64,000 bases of DNA from contig CM049320.1 of assembly GCA_026874595.1 (NCBI GenBank), positions 31,096,214 through 31,160,213 of the forward strand, written 5' to 3'. Below are positions 22,701 through 34,700 of the stretch, one piece after another (position 1 is the first letter of the stretch; every line of letters starts with the position of its first letter). A model generated the notes under the pieces. The model had not been told where the DNA came from, did not search any database, and saw only the letters and a list, made by a program, of their open reading frames with translations. A program made the translations under genes and the position numbers. Source of the DNA: Sipunculus nudus (lineage: Eukaryota > Annelida > Sipuncula > Golfingiida > Sipunculidae).

Positions 22701-25700
22701 CCATCTGTCCAAAAATTAGTTTCTGGATGATAATTCCTGCTTTTATTGATGTATGGATTTCAAACTCGACTTGAATTTGACCCATTGGAAAAGCAAGACC
22801 TGAATTGATTTTGGGGTCATGAGGTCAAAGGTCAAGGTCACAGGAAACCTCTTTAAAAAGATTGTGGATGCATTTTCAGCCAAACAATTCATCTCAGATC
22901 TTTCATCTTGCACATATAGTTCACCTGCCAAGAGTGGAAGACCCCTATCAATTTTGAGGTCACAAGGTCAAAGGTGAAGGTCACAGGAGCCATCTGTCCA
23001 AAATTTAGTTTCTGGATGATAATTCCTGCTTTTATTGATGTATGGATTTCAAACTTGACTTGTATATGTCCCATTGGAAAAGCAAGACCCAAATTGATTT
23101 TGAAGTTATGAGGTCAAAGGTCAAGGTCACAGGAAACCTCTTTAAAAAGATTGTGGATGCATTTTCAGCCAAACAATTCATCTCAGATCTTTCATCTTGC
23201 ACATATAGTTTACCTGCCAAGAGTGGAAGACCCCTATCAATTTTGAGGTCACAAGGTCAAAGGTGAAGGTCACAGGAGCCATCTGTCCAAAATTTAGTTT
23301 CTGGATGATAATTCCTGCTTTTATTGATGTATGGATTTCAAACTTGACTTGTATATGTCCCATTGGAAAAGCAAGACCCAAATTGATTTTGAAGTTATGA
23401 GGTCAAAGGTCAAGGTCACAGGACACATCTTTAAAAAGATGTGGATGCATTTTCAGCCAAACATTTCATCTCAGATCTTTCATCTTGCACATATAGTTCA
23501 CTTGCCAAGAGAGGAAGAACCCTATCAATTTTGAGGTCACAAGGTCAAAGGTGAAGGTCACAAGAGCCATCTGTCCAAAAATTAGTTTCTGGATGATAAT
23601 TCCTTCTTTTATTGATGTATGGATTTCAAACTTGACTTGAATTTGACCCATTGGAAAAGCAAGACCTGAATTGATTTTGGGGTCATGAGGTCAAAGGTCA
23701 AGGTCACAGGAAACCTCTTTAAAAAGATTGTGGATGCATTTTCAGCCAAACAATTCATCTCAGATCTTTCATCTTGCACATATAGTTCACCTGCCAAGAG
23801 TGGAAGACCCCTATCAATTTTGAGGTCACAAGGTCAAAGGTGAAGGTCACAGGAGCCAACTGTCCAAAAATTAGTTTCTGGATGATAATTCCTGCTTTTA
23901 TTGATGTATGGATTTCAAACTTGACTTGTATATGTCCCATTGGAAAAGCAAGACCTGAATTGATTTTGGGGTCATGAGGTCAAAGGTCAAGGTCACAGGA
24001 CACATCTTTAAAAAGATGTGGATGCATTTTCAGCCAAACATTTCATCTCAGATCTTTCATCTTGCACATATAGTTCACCTGCCATAGGAGGAAGAACACT
24101 ATCAATTTTGAGGTCACAAGGTCAAAGGTGAAGGTCACAGGAGCCATCTGTCCAAAAATTAGTTTCTGGGTGATAATTCCTGCTTTATTGATGTATAGAT
24201 TTCAAACTTAACTTGCATATGTCCCATTGGAAAAGCAAGACGAGAATTGATTTTGGGGTCATGAGGTCAAAGGTCAAGGTCACAGGACACATCTTTAAAA
24301 AGATCAAGGTCACAGGACCAACATCTTCAACAAGATTGTGGATTGTTAGATGAAAGAAACAATAAATATGCCAAGTGTCAGTATATGCTGCTAAAAATGG
24401 GGGTCTATTTATAAAGGGGTGGGGGCCTACTATGTCTGAGGATACTCTGGCACCTGCGGTGCCAAGAAATGTCTAGTTTTTGCACAGCGTCTGTCTGTTT
24501 GTCTGTTGAGGCCTAAAATCACTCATTTCTCTGTAGTGGTTTGACATAACTGCCTTAAGTTTTGCAGGTTTATACATCCTGGACAGTTTTCTTGATTTTA
24601 TGACAGGTGGCGCCACCTAAATTCTAGTTAATGCTGCACACATCCAAGCTCATATCTCAGGAACAGTTTGACTGATTGGGCCAAAATTGTGTATGTGTTT
24701 AGATCTCACATAGGTCTTTATCATACACAAAACTGGAGGGGTCACCTGCAACCATTTTTGCAAATTTTGCACAGCTTCTGTCTGTTTGTCTGCTGAGGCC
24801 TTAAATTACTCATACACATGTAGTGGTTTGACATGACTGCCTAAAATTTTGCAGGTTTATGCATCCTGGACAGCTTTTTTGATTTTATGACAGGTGGCAC
24901 CACCTAAATTCTAGTTAACGCTGCACACATCCAAGCTCATATCTCAGGAACAGTTTGACTGATTGGGCCAACATTGTGTATGTGTTTAGATCTCACATAG
25001 GTCTTTATCATACACGAAACTGGAGGGGTCACCTGCAACCATTTTTGCAAATTTTGCACAGCTTCTGTCTGTTTGTCTGCTGAGGCCTAAAATAACTCAT
25101 ACACATGTAGGGGTTTGACATGACTGCCTAAAATTTTGCAGGTTTATGCATCCTGGACAGCTTTCTTGATTTTATGACAGGTGGCACCACCTAAATTCTA
25201 GTTAACGCTGCACACATTTAAGCTCATATCTCAGGAACCGTTTGACTAATTGGGCCAAAATTGTGTATGTGTTTAGATCTCACATAGGTCTTTATCATAC
25301 ACAAAACTGGAGGGGCCACCTGCAACCATTTTTGCACAGCGTCTGTCTGTTTGTCTGCCGTGGGCTATAATCACTCATACACATGTAGTGGTTTGACTTT
25401 TCTGCCTAAAATTTCGCATATGTATACAACTTGAACAGCTTTCTGGATTTGTAGTAGGTGACACAACCTACATACACATTCAGGCTGCAGACATTCATGC
25501 TAATATGCAACATACCTCACTCTATTTCCCCTTGCCACTCAATCCATGCCTCACTTCACCCGTTCCACTCTGATTTTGGTGGATACACATAGTCACTTGT
25601 GGGCTACCCATGTTCTAGTTTTTAAAGTTTACACATTTTTTCTCTATTTATAGATATATAAATACAGACTTAATCTTGGCCTGTTGGTTAATCTGTTTGA

Positions 25701-28700
25701 TGCTTCAGTTGAATGAGTATATACTACCATTCTGATGATAAAATTTCCTTTTGTGAATCTCTTCCCAGTCAGCTGAGCGTCATGACCCATGGGTCACTTG
25801 TTTAACTTTTTTTTCAGCGGACAACGAACCGGCAACCGGTGTCTAAATATATCATAAACGGTCAAAGCTGGCAGCGTGAAAATCAGTTGCTTCTTTAGAA
25901 GCGCAAGATTTCCGCTGCCTTGGGAGCGTAAGTTTGTTCAGATGGCTTTTTGGCTGAGTTACGGGAAGCTGAACTTAGCCAGTTTGCTGTATCTTCCTAT
26001 GTGAGTGATAAACCTGCAAACCGTTATTTGACTGACGCCACTAAAACCAATTTGTTTAATATTTTACAAGAATAATCCCCACAATAATTCTTATAATAAT
26101 TGTCTTTAATGGTTCCACATGAAAGATTTTTGGGTAAATTTTGGAGATTGACTTGAGTCATTTTACCATATATGTTAGCTGTGTGAAGCAGTTACATCTA
26201 GCCTGGCACCAGTTTATAAGCATCTATAACATTATGCCACTAGATTTCAGATTAAATAGCTTGGCAGACTGCCAACTATTTCACATTTTGCTATAGTCCA
26301 AAGGTCAGCCTGGATCTATTTATAGCTTTGGCAGACTGGCAACTGTATCAGATTAGGCAACAGGTCAAGAGTTCACTCAGAGCAGCCAGGTATAGGTCAA
26401 GAGTTCACTCATTGCAGTAGCTGAATTCTATTTATAGCTTTGGCAGACTGCCCACTGCATCAGATTTGGCACCAAAGATCAGCCTGGATCTATTTATAGC
26501 TTTGGTAGACTGCCAACTGTGTCAGATTATGCAACAGGTCAAGAGTTTACTCAGTGTAGCCAGGTACAGGTTAAAAAATTCACTCAGTCTAGCCAGGTGC
26601 AGGTTATGAGTTCACTTAGTGCAGTAGCTTGAGCCAGCAATTTGTCACAGTTCACTGCCTTTCTCACCTAAGCCTAGTCAGCCCAGTGCATCAAACTTGA
26701 GCAGTTTGATGTATTGGCCTGATATTTTGACCTGTCTATGCATCTTTGATGGCTTTCTCGTTCACAAGACAGGTGTCGTCACCTGCAATGACTTTTGCAC
26801 AGTGTATGTGCCTGCTTATTTCTCCAGAGGAATTTGATATATCAGCCTGAAATTGGGCAAATATATACATATTGTAAAGTTTTGTCATATACAAGACTGG
26901 TGGTGCCACCTCCAATAAATTTTGCACAGTGTATGTCCCTGTTTATTTCTCAGGAGGGGATATAAACCTGAAATTAGGCACATGTATACATCTCTGATAC
27001 CTTCATCATATACAAGATGTAGACCTACTTGAAAAGTAATGGCCCAGCATATACCTGGTGTATAAACCCTTGCACAGGTTCGCATTAGGCCTGTAGGCCT
27101 TGTTTTAAAGTTATTTAATTATGTCCTTTCAGGGTTTGTTCAAAGTCAAGGCCACCAATGATGAAAATCCCCCTGAAGACCAGGCCCCAGCCTGCCAAGA
27201 TTACAAGATTGGTTCCATGATAGCCAAAGGTTGCTATGCAGCAGTGTATGAAGCTCGGAGGAACACTGATGCAGGTACATATTTAATTACATAAGATTGG
27301 ATAAGATAATTTGTCACATGTGGAATTGTTGTAGATGTGCAAATCATCTAAAGGCTTTTGTGCAGCAGAAAAACAACTAACCTTACCACCACAGCGCATA
27401 TGCTCCGCCCCTTTGACCTAATTATATTAATGATCCACAAACACTCTATTACACTGGAAGCTTTCCATGCCGGTGGTTGTGAGAACTGTTTATAAGACAA
27501 TTGTGATGTCACAAAGATGATGTCATCAGCTGGAATAACAGTATCTCTGTTCTCCATTGATGGATATACCAAATCATTGAGAAGTGTTGTGCAATATTTT
27601 AGATAATACAAAGTATAAGCAAGGTAAGACATAATTATTCATTGGGTTCACTGGTAAGCGGAATAGCTAGAACATTATATACTGTCTCCTTTGTATAAAA
27701 AATATCATGGGGAAAACACGGGCACTGGTACTGGTACAGACTACACATGTTCTGTTTGGGAGAGGTGCCTAAATAATGCAAATTTTGCACTTGTCAGGTG
27801 GTTGACTGTTTGCATTATCAATAATAGCTTGATTGGTTGTTTGCAACTGCTCTGCTCATAAATTTTTTATTGAATGAATATGTGACATAGGTTGCATAGA
27901 GTTCATGGTTTTTTCAGTTGGAAGGTTCTGTGTAGGCTGTACAATGACATTTAATCAATACACCCTAGGCTTCATAATCAGACTGTAAACAAGTAAAAAA
28001 ATAAGAATAAAAGTTAAAATATTTGAAATATTATGCTCCTTAAGCAGCAGATATACACTGGTTGGTATGAATACACCAGGACACCCACTCAGTTTGGTCT
28101 GTTTACACTGAGACACCCACTCAATTTGGTCTGTTTACACTGAGACACCCACTCAATTTGGTCTGTTTACACTGAGACACCCACTCAATTTGGACAGATT
28201 ACACTGAGACACCCACTCAATTTGGACAGATTACACTGAGACACCCACTCAATTTGGACAGATTACACTGAGACACCCACTCAATTTGGACAGATTACAC
28301 TGAGACACCCACTCAATTTGGACAGATTACACTGAGACACCCACTCAATTTGGACAGATTACACTGAGACACCCACTCAATTTGGACAGATTACACTGAG
28401 ACACCCACTCAATTTGGACAGATTACACTGAGACACCCACTCAATTTGGACAGATTACACTGAGACACCCACTCAATTTGGACAGATTACACTGAGACAC
28501 CCACTCAATTTGGACAGATTACACTGAGACACCCACTCAATTTGGACAGATTACACTGAGACACCCACTCAATTTGGACAGATTACACTGAGACACCCAC
28601 TCAATTTGGACAAATTACACTGAGACACCCACTCAATTTGGACAGATTACACTGAGACACCCACTCAATTTGGACAGGTTACACTGAGACACCCACTCAA

Positions 28701-31700
28701 TTTGGACAGATTACACTGAGACACCCACTCAGTTTGGACAGATTACACTGAGACACCCACTCAAGTTGGTCAGATTACACTGAGACACCCACTCAATTTG
28801 GTCTGTTTACACTGAGACACCCACTCAATTTGGACAGATTACACTGAGACACCCACTCAATTTGGTCTGTTTACACTGAGACACCCACACAAGTTGGTCT
28901 GTTTACACTGAGACGCCCACTCAATTTAGACAGATTACACTGAGACACCCACTCAATTTGAACAGCTTACACTGAGACACCCACTCAGTTTGGAATGCCC
29001 ACACTTAGACACCCACTCAATTTGGACAGATTACACTGAGACACCCACTCAATTTGGACAGATGACACTGAGACACCCACTCAATTTGGACAGATTACAC
29101 TTAGACACCCACTCAATTTGGACAGATTACACTGAGACACCCACTCAATTTGGACAGATTACACTGAGACACCCACTCAATTTGGACAGATTACACTGAG
29201 ACACCCACTCAATTTGGACAGATTACACTGAGACACCCACTCAATTTGGACAGGTTACACTGAGACACCCACTCAATTTGGACAGGTTACACTGAGACAC
29301 CCACTCAATTTGGACAGATTACACTGAGACACCCACTCAATTTGGACAGATTACACTGAGACACCCACTCAGTTTGGACAGATTACACTGAGACACCCAC
29401 TCAAGTTGGTCTGTTCACACTGAGACACCCACTCAATTTGGACAGATTACACTGAGACACCCACTCAATTTGGACAGATTACACTGAGACACCCACTCAA
29501 TTTGGACAGATTACACTGAGACACCCACTCAGTTTGGACAGATTACACTGAGACACCCACTCAAGTTGGTCTGTTTACACTGAGACACCCACTCAATTTG
29601 GACAGATTACACTGAGACACCCACTCAATTTGGTCTGTTTACACTGAGACACCCACACAAGTTGGTCTGTTTACACTGAGACGCCCACTCAATTTGGACA
29701 GATTACACTGAGACACCCACTCAATTTGAACAGCTTACACTGAGACACCCACTCAATTTGGAATGCTTACACTTAGACACCCACTCAATTTGGACAAAAC
29801 ACTGAGACACCCACTCAATTTGGACAGATGACACTGAGACACCCACTCAATTTGGACAGATGACACTGAGACACCCACTCAAGTTGGACAGATTAAACTG
29901 AGACACCCACTCAATTTGGACAGATTACACTGAGACACCCACTCAAGTTGGTCAGATTACACAGAGACACCCACTCAATTTGGGCAGATTACACTGAGAT
30001 ACCTACTCAAGTTGTTCAGATTACACTGAGACTCCCACTCAAATTGGTCAGATTCTTGGCCCCGTGCTAGAACCAGTGTAATCAGACAAGAGCTGGTGTG
30101 ATTGAGCCCCCCCCCCCCCCCCCAACCACTCTATGTTTAGGGACATTTGAGGTGCCTGTGTTCTGATAATATATAACCATCAGTCCTGTCACCTCTCTTA
30201 TAGTGTCACCTTTCTATTATGGATAGTGTATATACAGTAAAACCTCCTTTAATGAACACTTCAGTCAAGGGACCACCTGAAAATAAAGACCACTTTTCCA
30301 CAGTCTTGATTTGTTTTTGCTCTATTTATCAGTCCTCACTTAGATGACCACCTCTAAAATGCGACCACTTTATCAAGGTCCTGTTGATGGTTGTGATTTC
30401 TAGGTTTTACTGTATACAGCAAAACTAAATTTGAGGTGTACAGTGAAGTCTCACAGTTTTGACTAGTTTTGATCAAGACTAAAGTGACTACCTGATAGGC
30501 TAATTCAGTCTTGGAAAAAGCATTCATTTTCTGAGGAGCAAAACCTGTGTCCCACAAAATAAATTTGCACATGTAGCATACACAGGAACATACAAGATCC
30601 TTCATGTAGCACACAGTAGAGTTTATTCAATACCCCTATGGAGGTAATCATGCAGTCTCTGACTGCTTTTTAGTCCTGTTTCTGATGGGACTTTATTTAA
30701 TTTTTTGTATCAGAAGCACAAGTCACAGAAGATGAAGTTTGTGATGAGGAGGTAGAAGATGCAGAAGAAGAAGAAGAAACAGCTGATGAAGAGGACTGGG
30801 AGATGCTGGATGTGGATGCAGAGACTGTACAGGAGGAGGATGTCATGTCAACAGACTCAGGTTAGTTGGCCTACATTGTATTGTTGGGATTAGTTTTCAC
30901 TCCAGATGAGGTGCATCTACAAGAGCTCCACCGCTGTCTGTCAGTACATATGACTCTGCTCCTGCAGATTCTGACAGTAAAGCTAAGATTCCTTAGGTGC
31001 GGAATGTGGAAAGTGTCCTGCAGGATGCAGACAAAATCGCTGTTGACTAAATATATAAGGTGAGATTCCTTATGCATGGATCTGGCAAAACGAATCGCTA
31101 CATGTAGCATGGTATTTAGGGGAAACACATAGGAAACATGCATGTTGCCTTACAGGTACATATAAAGTTTCTCAACACTCATTCAGCATGCCACATTCTG
31201 CGTTCCGTACATAAGGGATCTTAGCTTAACTGGTCGTCAGTAGATAGCATTAGGGCAGAAAGGAGAACTCTGGTACCTGAGTCATGGTAACACTTACCAA
31301 TAATAGGACTTGTGTACTTGTGTGTGTACATGCATATCTGAATATTCATGAAAACTTACAGGCAGTCTGTATTTATTCAAAACTGTAGGGCTTAAACCTG
31401 TGCTAGTAAATGTAACAGAGGCAATTTATCACATTGACTTACATCTCTTCCTTCATTAAGAAACCATCATCGAGTCAGATTTATACAGTTGAGCGGTAAA
31501 ATGCACTGTACTCTCCGTTTGCAACCCGGGTTTGATTCCTGATGTGGTCTAGAGTGAGTTGTAGTGACCAGTCCAAGGTCAATGGTTTTCTCTGGCTTCT
31601 CCCATTTCCTACTCCTCCACATGCTACCAAACGCCACCATTTGGGCCATGGAGAGTGCCTTGTATTAGTTAGTAAAACTATTTGTACAATCCATGTCAAA

Positions 31701-34700
31701 TAAATAAAAACATATTATGCATATGTAAACAGAGGTCCATATATATGGTTACAGTGTTGCCATGAGTACCCAAGTCCAAGTTGGTTAATGTCTATTGAGA
31801 ACTTGTTTAAGCCCTATTTATCATTATGCCAAACCAGTAATGGTGTGCCAGTTAATTGATTTAATTGATGATTGGTTGTTTTCTTTCAAAATTATGTGTG
31901 CCTGAAAGAATCTAAAGAACCTCTCAGAGATATACAAACACAAAGTAACAAAGAGATTCAGAACAAACCTTGGGAGCAAACAAGTCCACCTTGGATGCAG
32001 GTGGATTGATGGTTTCTTTATGAATTCCAATGTACATGTCTGACTATTTACTTGGGTCAGTATTTTAGATACTAGTATACAGCAGATTTTGAGGTAATAT
32101 AGAAAGTGCATGAAATAATTAATAAATCATTTTTATTTTTCAATCATTGATTATGATTCCTACCATCACTGGCCAATTACCATGAACATCATGATTTGGA
32201 TTGTTCGTATAATTCCCAACCTGGTCAGACCTGACCTTATGTGCACTTGTGATCCTTTTGGATATCTCAGTGTTTTCTTATAATCTTGTTGTGTATAACC
32301 CTTGTTCCTTGCACTACTGCTGAGTAGACCATTTATATATCCCAAACAAAAGGAGAATTTAAAGGATTAGTATGATTATAAAACTTAAGTAAGGTAATTT
32401 TTATAATTTTTTTCAGACCTAAGTGATGGAGGAGAGTCAAGCGTGTTGGAGGAGACTGAAAGTGAAGTTAAAGGCACTTCGGGAGCATCAAAAAATGACC
32501 TTGCCATCAAGGTCATGTTTAATTATGATGATTCTAATGCCATGCACATCTGGAACAACATGGAGAGTGAAACACTTCCGGCCCAGAAGTTTGCTCTCCA
32601 TGGAAACACATGGCAGAATGGGTAAGTTGTAGTGGTAAAAAGTAAAGTTGTATTGGATTAAAGTCCCCTTCCCAATAACTGGCTCAGAAGACTTTACAAA
32701 ATTACTCCCCTGTGGTAGCTCTTTGAGGCACTACAGAGCCCACATACTGTATTTTGGTCACCAGGGCCTGCCATACGCAGATGGCACTTAATCCAGTACC
32801 CATCATCTTAATTATTTCTCATTTCATGACCCAATACTTTGATCTGCACTAGTTAAATCTTTAAAGAAGCATTCTCAAGTTGCATAAAAATCAGCTGTAC
32901 CCATCATGTGTGTGTATTTTTTCATCTTATTTAGTTCAAATCCTCTAGTAAACCTTGTATCTGAAAAAATAGTTATGACAGTTCAACTTGAATGCTATTT
33001 TCATAACATGGTGTGGCAACATGATAAGTGGCTTTGGTATAATATATATCATCATTTTCAGTGGCTATTTCATCATTTTTAAATGCGCTTGTGTGCATGA
33101 TGCAGCTGATTCTGAGGTGCTACTTACTTTTTGTGTAAACAAGAGATTACTTTGTTCTGACACAGAGACATATTACATTATTTGACCAGTGGAGCAACTT
33201 GGGCTATGAGAGGTTGGGTGAAGGGATCATTTCTTAGATCTCAAGTGTTTTGTGACAGCTTCGTTTGTTAGTATATCTTAACCCAACTAGATATATCTCA
33301 TTAACAGGCACAGGGCAAAGAAGAAAAGGCTGAAACCCCACCCAAATATTGTTGAGATGATGGAGGTCTTCATCGATGATTTTCCTGATCTGCCAGGTGG
33401 AGCCACTGAGTTCCCAGAAGCACAGCCTGTACATCTTAATCCAGATGGTTATGGAAGGAGTAAAACCATGTTTCTGGTCATGAAAAGGTGAGAGGAAATG
33501 TAATATTTAAAAAAATTAATACTACTGATCTTAGTTTACACTGTTTGTTGAGTTTAAGCCAGGTCACACAGAAGGCTGTGCTGAAAAATGTTGAGTGCAT
33601 TCAAATACACTGTACTGTTCACACCAAATGCAGTGCTGCACTGTGCTGCAAAACACAGGCTGAAAAAAATTTCTCCACTATGCAGCACCACAAAAAAGCC
33701 CACATTTTATCAAGTGCAGTATATGCAGTGCTGCATATGTGGTGAGTTTATTGCAGGTCTTATAACAATTATACCTATTTAAACAATAAAGAGTACTTGA
33801 ATTTTTACATTATCTGTTTTCTTGTTTAAAATCAAAGTTATTTAGCTAATGTGGTCAATTTTTTACCTACTAGGGTGTTTGTTTACATATTTAAAACATA
33901 AACAGTGTCTGAACTCAGTGCATTCATTTTGTTTACCCCTAAAATATAAAAAACACTTGAATGTTAATTTCAGTTTTGTTCCCCATTGAGAGTTAAATTA
34001 AGAGAACAGTCAAACCTCGCATAATGACCACCTAGACATAGTGACCTCCACAAAATAATGACTTTTTTCATGTTCCTGATTCATTACTGCTCTTTATATT
34101 AGACCTCGCTAAGACAACCGTCTTGAAAATGTGTATCAATTCATCAAGGTCCATTTGGTGATCATAATTGACAGTTTTACTGTACTTGAACTTACTGCAC
34201 TCATTTCTCTTTAGGTATGACATGACGTTGAACCATTACCTGCAGACACACCTTGATCGCAGCTGGCGGACTAACGCTGCGTTACTGACACAGCTAGTGG
34301 AGGCTGTGGCTCACCTGGTGGATGAGGGAGTCTCTCACAGAGACCTCAAGTCTAACAACATCCTGCTGAACCTGTCATCGGGGGATATACCACGTCTCGT
34401 CCTCTCAGACTTTGGCTGTTGCTTAGCTGATGATAATGAAGACTCGTTGTTACTGGCATTCCCTCACAGGCAGGTGTTTCGAGGAGGAAACGGATGTCTG
34501 ATGGCTCCAGAGGTATGGTTGCTGACCTCTTTTATTGTATCCGCCAAAACGAAGCTTTGCGGATACTATGTTTTTGACCGGGTTCCGCCGCCGCCGTCGC
34601 GTTCGTTTCCGGAGAACTCCTCTGAGACTACTGGACAGATTTTACCGAAACTTACACAAATTATCGGGTCACATGTGAACTGGTGCCTAACCAAGTGACC

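Larger units (their letters stand above)
20140..25450 (+). repeat. Repeated Helitron-interior units with GGTGGCGCCACC palindromes
   Basis: Units of about 280 bp alternate 'TGTCCATCTGTTCATCTGCC ... CTCATATCTCTGCAGTG' and 'AAGCTCATATCTC ... AACCGTTTGAC' sequences, each closed by the 12-bp palindrome GGTGGCGCCACC or a near match (for example 20151, 20290, 20427, 20708, 20859, 21145, 24606). They lie on both sides of the nested element 21297-24476. The same unit fills 34700-35750. Non-coding. Confidence 0.75.
19322..25803 (+). mobile_element. Family-D Helentron-like element, interrupted copy
   Basis: The 5' end carries AGCTCAGCTGAC and its local partner GTCATCTGAGCT (hairpin), then GTCCGTCGTCCGTCCGG. 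The 3' end has GTCAGCTGAGC, pairing with the 5' arm, then the palindrome TGACCCATGGGTCA (25783-25796) and CTTGTTT. A second copy with both ends is at 47712-50948. Subterminal inverted repeats plus a 3' hairpin are features of Helentron/HINE elements; no Rep/helicase frame is present. The interior from about 19925 matches family B (34535-35863), including a family-B 3' end (GGGCTACC...TTCTAG at 25618), so the copy is composite. Confidence 0.6.
16460..27132 (+). other. PINK1 intron 1 (10.7 kb, repeat-filled)
   Basis: GT-AG intron. Contents: AT microsatellite 16758-16796; no recognised feature 16800-18000; Helitron-interior-like repeats with GGTGGCGCCACC 18000-18680; family-D element 19322-25803 with the nested family-A Helitron 21297-24476; more interior-like repeats 25855-26165; a short repeated motif (CTATTTATAGCTTTGG near 26315, 26430 and 26495) at 26200-26650. 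No internal exon was recognised. Confidence 0.8.
27275..30713 (+). other. PINK1 intron 2
   Basis: Contains the 32-bp minisatellite (28072-30052), a poly-C run (30107-30123) and a pogo-like MITE (30235-30412). Nothing else recognised. Confidence 0.8.

Noticed and set aside
22311-23940. Recurring open frames on both strands that look like a repeated protein family
   Set aside because: They are frames through the ~289-bp tandem repeat; 289 is not a multiple of three and each copy stops.
28990-29199. 69-codon frame of HSIWTD/HPLNLD-type repeats
   Set aside because: It is the 32-bp minisatellite read in rotating frames.
28072-30052. Looks like a CRISPR array (regular 32-bp repeats)
   Set aside because: There are no unique spacers; monomers are head-to-tail in a eukaryotic intron.
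34513-34698. Extension of PINK1 exon 6 beyond MAPE
   Set aside because: The extra residues are read-through into the intron and the family-B element; the donor GTATGG at 34513 joins in frame to [14 protein letters not shown] in exon 7.
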